Shown piece after piece: positions 16,809-24,993 of a stretch of 64,000 nt of DNA. Made by a program: the position numbers and the translations under genes. This DNA comes from Mesorhizobium sp. YIM 152430 (GTDB taxonomy: Bacteria > Pseudomonadota > Alphaproteobacteria > Rhizobiales > Rhizobiaceae), in the NCBI RefSeq assembly GCF_029210365.1, contig NZ_JARGES010000043.1, positions 62,001 through 126,000 of the forward strand. Reading direction: 5' to 3'. Each line of letters begins with the position of its first letter. Position 1 is the first letter of the stretch. The notes under the pieces are model-generated. The model was not told the origin of the DNA, searched no databases, and worked only from the letters and a program-made list of their open reading frames with translations.

Positions 16809-17312
16809 CTAGCTGCAACTCTGGATCGAGTTCAGCGCCGCGGTGATGCCGCGCAGCGAGAAGGTATAGTTGGTGTCGTTGCCGCGACCCGATTTGGCCG
16901 AGACCTTCATGTCCGCGCCGCCGCGCATGGCGGCGATCAGTTCGCCTTCCTGGGCGGCGTTCTCGAGCCAGGCCGACGTGCCGCGCGTGAACATCGAATA
17001 GGTCGAATTGCCGACCTGCACCGTCACCTTGGAATTGTCCTGGAAATTGTAGGACGCGATGAACTGCGGCTCGTAGGCGACGTTCTGGCCGGGCTTCTGG
17101 CTGACGAAGAAGAAGATGTCGCCATGGTTGAGGCTGGTCGGCTGCTTGTCGGTCGGAACCGTCAGCACGTAGCACACGCGCCCGCCGTCACCCTCGTAGG
17201 AATAGGTGCCCCAGGCATTGTGCTGGCCGATCTTGGTTGCGGACTGGGCGAGCGCCGGCGTGGCGAGAGCGACCATGCTGAGGCAGGAGAGTGTCGCGAT
17301 TGTTCTGCGCAT
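16809..17312 (-). CDS. Invasion-associated locus B (IalB) family protein
   Basis: A 167-residue secreted protein with a cleavable signal peptide ending ALA-Q near residue 22. The family, named from Bartonella IalB, is widespread in Rhizobiales, including non-pathogens; its biochemical role is unsettled. NAWGTYSYEGDGGRVCYVLTVPTD and FFFVSQKPGQNVAYEPQFIASYNF are typical. Two cysteines, one in RVCYVL and the last at the C-terminus (QSCS), may form a disulfide. It is monocistronic, with its own terminator. Confidence 0.9.
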   Translation of the reverse strand: MRRTIATLSCLSMVALATPALAQSATKIGQHNAWGTYSYEGDGGRVCYVLTVPTDKQPTSLNHGDIFFFVSQKPGQNVAYEPQFIASYNFQDNSKVTVQVGNSTYSMFTRGTSAWLENAAQEGELIAAMRGGADMKVSAKSGRGNDTNYTFSLRGITAALNSIQSCS

Positions 17313-17696
17313 GGCTTACCTTTGATCCCTGTCTGATCGTTTTGGACTGCTTAACGAAACGGGCCGAGAGGCCCGGATTGCCTCGAATTTTACGGAAACG
17401 GGGTTACCAAAGAATAAACCGGCTGGCGAGCGCTTGCCGATCTCCGAGATTCCCTTCCCCTCATCCGGGCTGTCTGCCCGGCTTCGGGATCACTTCAAAT
17501 CGCATGGGCGCATCCTTGTCGTGAGCGCCCGCTGTCCCGACCGGGATGTTGAACCGGGCAAAGGCGGCAATATTTTGACTGAATGTGTCAGGCCGTGAAG
17601 TTGGGACCGAACTTGGCGGTTGCGCCTGCGAAACGCGCCGCTTAGTCTTGCCCCGACTGCGGCACCACGGCCGTTCGGGAGAGTTTTCCGCTTCGC
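17313..17696. other. 384-base divergent intergenic region, ialB and ECF sigma factor
   Basis: This gap must hold the promoters of ialB (minus) and of the sigma factor gene (plus). The only structure noted is a short stem, GGGCC-GAGA-GGCCC (about 17361-17374), in the 5' untranslated region of ialB. Open frames that enter this gap are the non-coding side of the sigma gene. I found no match to an autoregulatory ECF promoter by eye. Confidence 0.5.
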
Positions 17697-18272
17697 ATGA
17701 CGACGACGCCTGCACAGGACCACGCAAGGCTGGCCGCTCGCGTGGCCGTCGATCGCGACCGGGCCGCCTTCGAAATCCTGTTCGATCACTTCGCGCCGCG
17801 CGTGAACGGCCATCTGCAACGGCTCGGCATGGAACGCGGCCAGGCCGAGGATCTGACGCAGGAAGTGATGTCGGTGCTGTGGCACAAGGCGCATTTGTTC
17901 GATCCGGCAAAATCCTCGCTCGCCACCTGGCTCTACCGCATCGCGCGCAACCGTCGGATCGATCTGTTGCGCCGGGACAAGTCCCACCGCCTCGATCCGG
18001 CAGATCCGATCTTCGAGCCGGATGCGCCGGAGCCGGCGGACGAGGCGGTCGACGGCGCGCGTCGTGACGAGCGGGTGCGGCTGGCGATCGGCGCATTGCC
18101 GTCAGAGCAGGTCGAATTGATCCGGCTCGCCTTTTTCGCCGGGCTGTCGCACAGCCAGATCGCGGAGCGCACCGGCCTTCCGCTCGGCACCGTCAAGTCA
18201 CGCATCAGGCTGGCTTTTTCGCGATTGCGCAAGGCTTTGGAAACCGACCCGCAGGTCGACACCGCCGACTGA
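17697..18272 (+). CDS. ECF sigma factor, RpoE/ECF11-like, without a neighbouring anti-sigma gene
   Basis: A 191-residue sigma-70 family factor. Region 2 spans about residues 20-90 (AFEILFDHFAPRVNGHLQRLG...DLTQEVMSVLWHKAHLFDPAKSSLATWLYRIARNRRIDLLRRDK). Region 4 spans about 125-180 (ALPSEQVELIRLAFFAGLSHSQIAERTGLPLGTVKSRIRLAFSRLRKAL). The sequence closely resembles Rhodobacter RpoE, which answers singlet oxygen and is held by the zinc anti-sigma factor ChrR. The next gene here is on the opposite strand and is not ChrR-like, so control must come from elsewhere or be transcriptional. Confidence 0.9.
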   Translation: MTTTPAQDHARLAARVAVDRDRAAFEILFDHFAPRVNGHLQRLGMERGQAEDLTQEVMSVLWHKAHLFDPAKSSLATWLYRIARNRRIDLLRRDKSHRLDPADPIFEPDAPEPADEAVDGARRDERVRLAIGALPSEQVELIRLAFFAGLSHSQIAERTGLPLGTVKSRIRLAFSRLRKALETDPQVDTAD

Positions 18273-18276
18273 TCAG

Positions 18277-18657
18277 TCAGCCGGGACGGGCAAAACGCTC
18301 CAAGGCCGCCTCGGCGGCATTGCGATGCTCCGGCTTGATGTGAGCGCGGACATTGGCGATGGCCGCCGTCAGGACGGCGATGTCGTCGGTGAAGCCGAGG
18401 CCGAGGATGAAGTCGGGCACGAGGTCGAAAGGCAGGACGAAATAGGCGAGCGCCGCCAGAAGCGTGCCGCGCACACGCAGCGGCGTCGACGGATCGAGTG
18501 CGCAATAATAGGCGGCGACCAGTTCGTCGGCGAAAGGAATGTGGCGCGAGGCGCGCCTGAAGGTGCGCCAGAAGCCGCCCGCCACCCGGCGCGCCCGCTC
18601 CTGATGGGTGCGGCTGTCGCCCGGCTCGAGGATGTCATCGATGGTCGCCTGCTTCAT
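18277..18657 (-). CDS. YkvA family protein (DUF1232)
   Basis: A 126-residue membrane-associated protein. The DUF1232 core is PLRVRGTLLAALAYFVLPFDLVPDFILGLGFTDDIAVLTAAI (about residues 60-105), with the LPxDLxPD signature. The function is unknown. The ATG at 18657 gives the family N-terminus; an upstream extension of the frame looks non-coding. It converges with the sigma factor gene four bases away. It lies 52 bases downstream of phhB on the same strand. Confidence 0.85.
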   Translation of the reverse strand: MKQATIDDILEPGDSRTHQERARRVAGGFWRTFRRASRHIPFADELVAAYYCALDPSTPLRVRGTLLAALAYFVLPFDLVPDFILGLGFTDDIAVLTAAIANVRAHIKPEHRNAAEAALERFARPG

Positions 18658-18709
18658 GGCTTCCCGGTCCCGTTGATCGGAAATTACATGGGAGCCGGCG
18701 AGCGGCGCT

Positions 18710-19006
18710 TCAAGTTTCTGAAAGCCGATCGAACCGCTTCGCCATGTCGACATCGCGCTGCGACAGCCCGCCGACATCGTGCGACGTCAATCGGATGTCG
18801 ACGCGGTTGTAGACATTCGACCATTCGGGATGATGGTCGGCCTTTTCGGCGGCGAGCGCGCAGCGCGTCATGAAGCCGAAGGCCTGGACGAAGGTCTTGA
18901 ATTTGAAGCTGCGCGAAATGCCCTTGCCGTCCGCATCGCGCGTCCAGCCCGGCAGCGCGTCCAGCGCCGCCGGGATTTCCGCCTCAGAAAGCGCGTCCTT
19001 CGCCAT
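18710..19006 (-). CDS. phhB: 4a-hydroxytetrahydrobiopterin dehydratase (pterin-4a-carbinolamine dehydratase)
   Basis: A 98-residue cytoplasmic enzyme that dehydrates 4a-hydroxytetrahydrobiopterin, recycling the cofactor of phenylalanine hydroxylase. The signature [EK]ADHHPEWSNVYNRVDIRLTSHDVGGLSQRD is complete, with the two catalytic histidines in HHPEW and the third in SHDVGG. Its ATG shares one base with the thpR stop (TGATG), which fixes the start. No phhA lies nearby, as is common in alphaproteobacteria, where the protein may also serve molybdopterin or folate pathways. Confidence 0.93.
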   Translation of the reverse strand: MAKDALSEAEIPAALDALPGWTRDADGKGISRSFKFKTFVQAFGFMTRCALAAEKADHHPEWSNVYNRVDIRLTSHDVGGLSQRDVDMAKRFDRLSET

Positions 19007-19605
19007 CAGCGCGGCGTCCATGCCGGTTGGGGGACGTGCGCCCAGCCGCCGCGCGGCGCCTGCTCGACCTGTTGATCGAGCGGCCATGCCTCTTCGACGA
19101 CATAGGGACCACCGCCGATCGAATCGCGCGAGGACATCATCACGAAGCGGCCAACCCGGAATGGAGCCGTCGAGAAATTGCCGCGCATGGAGAGGTAATG
19201 CGCGACCTCGCCGGGCGAGACGTTGCGCAGCCGCGCGATCGTGACATGAGGGGCGAACTTGCGGGCGTCAGCGGGCAGGCCGAGCCGCTGGCCGATCCGC
19301 TCGATCTCGCCCTGAAGCGCGTTCAATTCGGGCGAGGGTGCGACGCCGGCATAGATCGAATGCGGCTTCTTCGAGCCGAATGCGCCGACGCCGGACAAGG
19401 TCAGCATGAAGGAGTTGCGCCGAACGCGGTCGAGTGCGACGGCGATCTCATCCGCGACGTGGCCCTCCACATCGCCGTAAAAGCGCAGTGTCAGGTGATA
19501 GTTCTCGGGGTCGATCCAGCGGGCACCGGCAAGGCCGCCACGCAGGAGAGAGAGCGAAAGGGCGGCGTCGCGCGGAATTTCGAGAGCGGTGAAAAGTCGC
19601 GGCAT
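19006..19605 (-). CDS. thpR: RNA 2',3'-cyclic phosphodiesterase (2'-5' RNA ligase family)
   Basis: A 199-residue 2H phosphoesterase that opens 2',3'-cyclic phosphates on RNA; in vitro such enzymes also join tRNA halves. The two HxT motifs are H37-L-T39 (YHLTLRF) and H120-V-T122 (HVTIARL). FTALEIP at the N-terminus and the C-terminal FMLTLSGVGAFG...SIYAGV are typical. The frame is open upstream to 19830, but the ATG at 19605 starts at the family N-terminus. It is translationally coupled to phhB. Confidence 0.93.
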   Translation of the reverse strand: MPRLFTALEIPRDAALSLSLLRGGLAGARWIDPENYHLTLRFYGDVEGHVADEIAVALDRVRRNSFMLTLSGVGAFGSKKPHSIYAGVAPSPELNALQGEIERIGQRLGLPADARKFAPHVTIARLRNVSPGEVAHYLSMRGNFSTAPFRVGRFVMMSSRDSIGGGPYVVEEAWPLDQQVEQAPRGGWAHVPQPAWTPR

Positions 19606-19907
19606 GGTCTGGTCCTTCCCCAAATCCGGCCAGCTGCTGACTGGAGCAGACGGCTTTAACCGCTTCGGACGCCAAGATTGCCTGGAAGGCGCCGAAGCCG
19701 GGATGTCAGCCCGAAAATCGGGCGGCGAACCGGGCGGCGAAAAACAGCGCTTTGCAGTGCGGCATCTGCCGTCCGGGACTTTTCTCCGGCATTTCGAGAC
19801 CGGCTCTGGCCCTCCTCGAATCGACTGCATCTTGCATTCAGCGAATCACCGGCGGCGATTTTGCGCAAGCGATTTTGCAGCGCAGCGTAATTCATCAACC
19901 GTTAACG
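19606..19907. other. 302-base intergenic stretch upstream of thpR
   Basis: It holds the thpR promoter region and the 3' flank of the GDSL esterase gene, both minus strand. The perfect palindrome CGTTAACG lies at 19900-19907, immediately after the esterase stop, within an AT-rich patch. No terminator with a T-run and no credible open frame was seen. Confidence 0.5.
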
Positions 19908-20543
19908 TTACCCTTGCTCGGCAATATAGGCTTCGACCAATGGGAGGACGCCGTCGACCATGCGGTCGACCCCGGCCGCGCTCGGATGCATCCGGTCCTC
20001 CAGCGTCATGCCCGAAACGGTGGTCACGCCGTCAAGGAAGAACGGGTAGAGCTCGACGTCGAAGCGGCTCGCCAGTTCCGGATAGATGCCGTTGAAACGG
20101 GTCCCATAGGACGCGCCCAGATTCGGCGCGGCAAGCATCCCCATCAGCATGACGTCAATGTCGCGGGCATCGAGCCGCTCCAGCATCTGCGTCAGATTGC
20201 GTTCGGTGACGTCCGGGTCGACGCCGCGCAGCATGTCGTTGGCGCCGAGGCCGAGAATGACGAGTTGCGTGTCGTCCGGCACCGACCAGTCGAGACGGGC
20301 AAGGCCCGCGCTCGTCGTGTCGCCGGAGACGCCGGCATTGGCGATCACCACATCGTGACCGCGCGCCTTTAGCGCTTCTTCGAGCTTTTCGGGAAAGGAT
20401 TCTCCTGGCCCAAGCTGGTATCCGGCCATCAGACTGTCACCGAAAGCGACGATCCGCACCGGTTCGGCTAGCGCCGAAGCGATACTTCCCAGCAAGGCCA
20501 GTCCGCCTGCGACCAAAACGCGTATGGAAGAATTGAACGCCAT
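19908..20543 (-). CDS. TesA-like arylesterase / acyl-CoA thioesterase I (SGNH/GDSL hydrolase)
   Basis: A 211-residue periplasmic lipase/esterase with a signal peptide ending SALA-E (about residue 26). The SGNH blocks are complete: GDSLMAGYQLG (Ser37), the Gly in NAGVSGDT, the Asn in GLGANDMLRG, and the Asp/His pair in DRMHPSAAG. It hydrolyses short esters or thioesters. It is divergent from the YbbA-YbbP ABC genes, the same arrangement as tesA-ybbAP in Escherichia coli, which suggests a shared function in lipid or ester handling at the membrane. Confidence 0.92.
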   Translation of the reverse strand: MAFNSSIRVLVAGGLALLGSIASALAEPVRIVAFGDSLMAGYQLGPGESFPEKLEEALKARGHDVVIANAGVSGDTTSAGLARLDWSVPDDTQLVILGLGANDMLRGVDPDVTERNLTQMLERLDARDIDVMLMGMLAAPNLGASYGTRFNGIYPELASRFDVELYPFFLDGVTTVSGMTLEDRMHPSAAGVDRMVDGVLPLVEAYIAEQG

Positions 20544-20587
20544 CACCCACAACCCATATGAAACCAGCCGGTTCGCCGGCCCCGTCA

Positions 20588-20603
20588 GGGAACGACCGTT
20601 CCC
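20588..20603. promoter_or_regulatory. Inverted repeat between esterase and YbbA genes
   Basis: GGGAACG-AC-CGTTCCC, a perfect 7-bp inverted repeat with a 2-base spacer. It is roughly midway in the 92-base divergent gap, 44 bases from the esterase start and 32 bases from the YbbA start. It is a candidate operator controlling both units. Confidence 0.45.
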
Positions 20604-20635
20604 GCTTCAAGAAGCGCATATAGGAGCGATCGGCC

Positions 20636-21334
20636 TTGGCAGAACCCGTCATCGAGATGAAAGACGTTTCGCTCACGCTTGGCGAGGGTGCCTCGTCGGT
20701 TCATGTCCTCAAAGGCATCAGTCTCGACATCGCCGCCGGCGAGACGGCCGGCATCGTCGGGCCGTCCGGGTCTGGCAAGTCGACGCTGCTGATGGTGCTC
20801 GCCGGGCTGGAGCGCATCGATGCCGGTCGAATCCGGATCGCCGGCGAAGACCTGACGGCGATGAGCGAGGACCAGCTTGCCGCCTTCCGGGGTCGCAATG
20901 TCGGCATCGTCTTCCAGTCCTTCCATCTGATCCCCAACATGACGGCGCTCGAAAACGTCGCCGTGCCGCTGGAACTCGCCGGCCGGGACGACGCCTTCGC
21001 GGTTGCAGAACGTGAACTCACCGAAGTCGGGCTGAAGGATCGCCTGACGCACTATCCTGGCGAACTGTCCGGCGGCGAGCAGCAGCGCGTGGCCATTGCC
21101 CGCGCCCTCGCCCCCTCCCCGCGGCTCCTCATCGCCGACGAGCCGACCGGCAATCTCGACCAGGCGACCGGCCGGCAGATCGCCGACATGCTGTTCGCCA
21201 AGACAGTCGAGCGCGGCATGACCTTGATGCTCGTCACGCACGATCCGGCACTGGCGGCGCGCTGCTCGCGGCAGATCGCCATCCGGTCGGGGCGGATCGA
21301 GAGCGAGCCGCAATTGCAGGCGGTGCGGGCGTGA
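20636..21334 (+). CDS. ABC transporter ATP-binding protein, YbbA/LolD type
   Basis: A 232-residue ATPase. Walker A is GPSGSGKST (residues 42-50), the signature is [15 protein letters not shown], and Walker B is LLIADEPTG, with the LDQATG D-loop and H-loop His in VTHDP. This type powers MacB/LolCE-like permeases that extract or move lipids or hydrophobic solutes. Translation begins at TTG, preceded by a GGAG ribosome-binding site. It overlaps the permease gene by four bases (GTGA). Confidence 0.93.
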   Translation: MAEPVIEMKDVSLTLGEGASSVHVLKGISLDIAAGETAGIVGPSGSGKSTLLMVLAGLERIDAGRIRIAGEDLTAMSEDQLAAFRGRNVGIVFQSFHLIPNMTALENVAVPLELAGRDDAFAVAERELTEVGLKDRLTHYPGELSGGEQQRVAIARALAPSPRLLIADEPTGNLDQATGRQIADMLFAKTVERGMTLMLVTHDPALAARCSRQIAIRSGRIESEPQLQAVRA

Positions 21335-23877
21335 CCTCCCGACACCTCGCACTCGCCTTCCGCTTCGCCGGCCGCGAAATGCGCGCCGGGCTGTCCGGTT
21401 TCCTGATCTTCATCGCCTGCATCGCGCTCGGCGTCGCGGCCATCGGCGGAGTCAATTCGGTCGCGCAGGCGATCACGCTCGGCGTTTCGAATCAGGGCCA
21501 GACGCTGCTCGGCGGCGACATGCGCTTCCAGCTCAACCAGCGCGAGACGACGCCGGACGAGGCCGAGTTCCTGGCCGAGCTCGGCGATGTGACGCACACC
21601 GCCGGCATCCGATCGATGGTGCGGCTCGAGGACGGCTCCGACCAGACGCTGGTCGAGGCGAAGGCCGTGGACGCCGCCTATCCGCTCTACGGCGCCGTCG
21701 AGACCACCCTCGCCGATCCCATCGCGACGCAGATCGAGGAACGCGACGGCATATATGGCGCGGTCGGTCCCGACATCCTGTTCCAGCGGCTCGGACTCCA
21801 GATCGGCGACCGGGTCATCCTCGGCGAGCAGATTTTCGAACTGCGCGCCGAACTCCTGAACGAGCCCGACGCGATCTCGGACGGGTTCGGCCTTGCGCCG
21901 CGCCTGATGGTCTCGATCGACGGCCTGCGTGCCTCGGGTCTGTTGCAGGAAGGCAGCCTCGTTGAACACGGCTACAAGATCCGCATGGCGGCCGGCACCA
22001 CCGAAGAGGAGATCGAGGCCGTGCGCGATGCCGCTGCCGCACAGTTTCCCGAAGCCGGCTGGTCGATCCGCTCGCGCACCAATGCCGCGCCGTCGCTTTC
22101 GTCGAACATCGAACGCTTCTCGCAGTTCCTGACGCTGGTCGGGCTGACCGCGCTCGTCGTTGGCGGGGTCGGTGTCGCCAATGCCGTGCGCGCCTATCTC
22201 GATGCCAAGCGGGGGGTCATCGCCACCTTCAAGAGCCTCGGCGCCTCCGGTGCGCTGGTTTTCTCGATCTACCTGATCCAGATCCTGATCATCGCCGGCG
22301 TCGGCATCGCCATCGGGTTGGTGCTGGCCGCGATCATGCCGTTCGCGGCGAGCGCCATGCTTGCCAGCGTCCTGCCGATCCCATCCGAAGGCGGCATCTA
22401 TCCCGGCGCGCTGGGATTGGCCGCGCTGTTCGGCCTGATGGTGACGCTCGCCTTCGCCATATTGCCGCTCGGCCGCGCCCGCGACGTGCCGGCCACCGCG
22501 CTCTTCCGTGAACTGGGGCTCGAGGGCCGCGGCCTGCCGCGTGCGGTCTACGTCTTGTCGGCCGCCGCCATCGCCGTCCTGCTGGCATTTCTCGCCGTCT
22601 GGTTTTCCGGCGACCGGCGGATCGCGACCATCTTCGTCGGCGCGACCATCTTCGCGTTCCTCGTCCTGCGTATCGTCGGAAGCCTCGTCCAGACCCTCGC
22701 ACGCCGCTCGCCGCGCGTCTCGTCCACGGCGCTCAGGCTCGCGCTCGGCAACGTCCACCGTCCCGGAGCGCTGACGCCGTCGGTCGTCCTGTCGCTCGGC
22801 CTCGGCCTGACGCTGCTCGTCACGCTGGCTCTGATCGACGGCAATCTCAGGCGGCAGATCGCGGGTAATCTGCCCGAACAGGCGCCGAATTTCTTCTTCG
22901 TCGACATCCAGGCGAACGAGGTCGAGGATTTCGCCGCGCTGGTCGAGACCGAATCGCCCGAAGGCAAGCTCATCCGCGTGCCGATGCTGCGCGGCCGGGT
23001 GATGGAGATCAACGAGGTCGACGTGCGCGAGATCGAGGTTCCGCCGGAAGGCGCCTGGGTGCTGCGCGGCGACCGCGGCATCACCTATGCCCGCAACGCG
23101 CCGGAGAACTCCACCCTCACCGAAGGCGAATGGTGGCCGCAGGACTATGACGGCGAGCCGCTGGTCTCGTTCGCCGCCGAAGAGGGTGGCGAGATCGGGT
23201 TGAGGCTCGGCGACACGATCACCGTCAACGTGCTCGGCCGCAACGTCACCGCGCGGATCGCGAATTTCCGGCAGGTCGAATGGGAATCGATGGGCATCAA
23301 CTTCGTCATGGTGTTCTCGCCCAACACCTTCGCCGGCGCGCCGCATTCCTGGCTTGCGACGCTTGCCGACGACACCGCGGACAACGCCGACGAAGCGCGC
23401 ATTCTCAACGCCATCACCCGCAATTTCCCCTCGGTGACCTCGGTGCGGGTCAAGGACGCGCTCGACATCGTCAACCAGATCGTCGCGCAGCTTGCGGTCG
23501 CGATCCGCGCGGCGGCGGGCGTCGCGCTCGTCGCCTCAGTGCTGGTGCTCTCGGGCGCGCTTGCCGCCGGAAACCGCGCGCGGGTGCATGACGCGGTCGT
23601 GCTGAAGACGCTCGGCGCGACGCGGCGCACACTGATCACCGCCTTTTCGCTCGAATACACGATCATCGGGCTGGCCACCGCGATCTTCGCGCTGTTTGCC
23701 GGCGGCGTCGCGGCCTGGTTCGTCATCGCGCGAATCATGGGGCTGCCTTCGGCCTTCCTGCCGGAAGTTGCCGTGTCGACCATCGTCATCGCGCTGGTCC
23801 TGACGGTCGGCTTCGGCCTCGTCGGCACGTGGCGCGTGCTGGGCCACAAGGCGGCACCCGTCTTGCGCGAGCTTTAG
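21331..23877 (+). CDS. ABC transporter permease, YbbP type (two FtsX domains)
   Basis: An 848-residue inner-membrane protein with about ten helices: one near residue 20, clusters at about 260-385 and 400-460, one near 480-500, and a final group at about 715-840. Large periplasmic domains follow TM1 and lie between about 505 and 710. The two FtsX domains (VGLTALVVGGVGVANAVRAYLDAKRGVIATFKSLGASG and RVHDAVVLKTLGATRRTLITAFSLEY) are the ATPase-coupling regions. The start is GTG, coupled to the ATPase gene. The cargo is unknown. Confidence 0.93.
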   Translation: MTSRHLALAFRFAGREMRAGLSGFLIFIACIALGVAAIGGVNSVAQAITLGVSNQGQTLLGGDMRFQLNQRETTPDEAEFLAELGDVTHTAGIRSMVRLEDGSDQTLVEAKAVDAAYPLYGAVETTLADPIATQIEERDGIYGAVGPDILFQRLGLQIGDRVILGEQIFELRAELLNEPDAISDGFGLAPRLMVSIDGLRASGLLQEGSLVEHGYKIRMAAGTTEEEIEAVRDAAAAQFPEAGWSIRSRTNAAPSLSSNIERFSQFLTLVGLTALVVGGVGVANAVRAYLDAKRGVIATFKSLGASGALVFSIYLIQILIIAGVGIAIGLVLAAIMPFAASAMLASVLPIPSEGGIYPGALGLAALFGLMVTLAFAILPLGRARDVPATALFRELGLEGRGLPRAVYVLSAAAIAVLLAFLAVWFSGDRRIATIFVGATIFAFLVLRIVGSLVQTLARRSPRVSSTALRLALGNVHRPGALTPSVVLSLGLGLTLLVTLALIDGNLRRQIAGNLPEQAPNFFFVDIQANEVEDFAALVETESPEGKLIRVPMLRGRVMEINEVDVREIEVPPEGAWVLRGDRGITYARNAPENSTLTEGEWWPQDYDGEPLVSFAAEEGGEIGLRLGDTITVNVLGRNVTARIANFRQVEWESMGINFVMVFSPNTFAGAPHSWLATLADDTADNADEARILNAITRNFPSVTSVRVKDALDIVNQIVAQLAVAIRAAAGVALVASVLVLSGALAAGNRARVHDAVVLKTLGATRRTLITAFSLEYTIIGLATAIFALFAGGVAAWFVIARIMGLPSAFLPEVAVSTIVIALVLTVGFGLVGTWRVLGHKAAPVLREL

Positions 23878-24007
23878 AAACGGCTCACATTCACGTCAGC
23901 GTCGACGAATCGGGACCATTTGCCGCCGTTCACGCCACATTTCAGCGTCGGTTTGGTCTTGTGATCGCCGCACGGAATGCGCATATTCCGCCACAGGCAG
24001 TGCTGGA

Positions 24008-24064
24008 GTCCCGCCAGCGGCGCCTGGGCGAATGTCTGAAGTCAAGCCCGACACCGGACGGGAC
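24008..24064 (+). ncRNA. Probable ybhL leader RNA motif (cis-regulatory)
   Basis: The closing stem GTCCCG (24008-24013) / CGGGAC (24059-24064) encloses a first hairpin CCAG-CGGCGC-CTGG (24014-24027) and a larger region with GGGC/GCCC pairing potential. It ends 22 bases before the start codon of the YbhL-like (Bax inhibitor-1) gene. A structured ybhL motif is known upstream of this gene in alphaproteobacteria, described together with SAM-II, serC, speF and suhB. The position and form fit, but I could not compare to the covariance model. A second palindrome, CGGAAT-N6-ATTCCG, lies at 23973-23990. Confidence 0.55.
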
Positions 24065-24086
24065 AGTAGCAAAGAGGACCATTCAC

Positions 24087-24866
24087 ATGGCTGACCTTCG
24101 TAATTATCAGGCGCGGTACGGGGCCGCCGGCGTCCAGGCCGATGCCTCTATCGACCAGGGCCTGCGCGCCTATATGCTCAGGGTCTACAACCTGATGGCG
24201 CTTGGCCTTGCCATCACCGGCGTTGCCGCCCTCGGCACCGTCACGCTCGCCACCACCTCCGACCCGAGCCAGGCCGTCGCCACGCTCGGCAACGGCTCGA
24301 TGCTGACCGCGCTCGGCGCGACGCTCTACGGCTCGCCGCTGCGCTGGGTCGTCATGCTCGCGCCGCTCGCCATGGTGTTCTTCCTGTCGTTCCGCATCGA
24401 CAAGATGAGCGTCTCGGCCGCGCAGACCACCTTCTGGGCCTATGCCGCGCTGATGGGCGTGTCGCTGTCGTCGATCTTCCTGGTTTATACCGCCCAGTCG
24501 ATCACGCAGACCTTCTTCATCACCGCGACCGCCTTCGGCGCCCTGTCGCTGTGGGGCTACACGACCAAGCGCGACCTGACGGGCATGGGCTCGTTCCTGA
24601 TCATGGGCGTGTTCGGCCTGATCATCGCCATGATCGTCAACATCTTCCTACAGTCCTCGGCGCTTCAGTTCGCGGTCTCCGCGATCGGCGTGCTGATCTT
24701 CGCGGGCCTGACCGCCTACGACACGCAGAAGATCAAGGAGATGTATTTCGAGGGCGACGGCGCCGTCGCCATGGGCCGCAAGGCCATCATGGGCGCGCTG
24801 CGTCTCTATCTCGACTTCATCAACCTGTTCCTGTTCATGCTGCAATTCCTGGGCAACCGCGAATAG
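24087..24866 (+). CDS. Bax inhibitor-1 / YccA (YbhL) family membrane protein
   Basis: A 259-residue inner-membrane protein with seven predicted helices. The TMBIM signature is visible in helices 1-2 (AYMLRVYNLMALGLAITGVAALGTV) and toward the C-terminus (LTAYDTQKIKEMY...ALRLYLDFINLFLFMLQFLGNRE). Bacterial homologues (YetJ) conduct calcium in a pH-dependent way; others interact with FtsH. The ATG at 24087 has an AGAGGA ribosome-binding site, and the longer open frame upstream overlaps the leader RNA. The gene is probably controlled through that leader. Confidence 0.93.
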   Translation: MADLRNYQARYGAAGVQADASIDQGLRAYMLRVYNLMALGLAITGVAALGTVTLATTSDPSQAVATLGNGSMLTALGATLYGSPLRWVVMLAPLAMVFFLSFRIDKMSVSAAQTTFWAYAALMGVSLSSIFLVYTAQSITQTFFITATAFGALSLWGYTTKRDLTGMGSFLIMGVFGLIIAMIVNIFLQSSALQFAVSAIGVLIFAGLTAYDTQKIKEMYFEGDGAVAMGRKAIMGALRLYLDFINLFLFMLQFLGNRE

Positions 24867-24891
24867 GCTGCACAACATCCAGACGAGCAAG

Positions 24892-24911
24892 GGGCGGTCT
24901 TCGGGCCGCCC
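24892..24911 (+). terminator. Rho-independent terminator of the Bax inhibitor-1 gene
   Basis: An 8-bp stem (one G-U pair) closed by a C(UUCG)G tetraloop and followed by TTTTT, 25 bases after the stop codon. Confidence 0.9.
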
Positions 24912-24993
24912 TTTTTCGTTGGTCCAGCGACCATGGCGATTTTCACTGCCGCAATGCTCGATTATGCAGGGATGTCCCGGAGAGACCGACTGC

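Noticed and set aside
21052-23346. Minus-strand 764-codon frame opposite the YbbP permease
   Set aside because: It is antisense to a clear ABC permease, with Asp/Arg/Gln-rich, repetitive composition and no recognisable domain.
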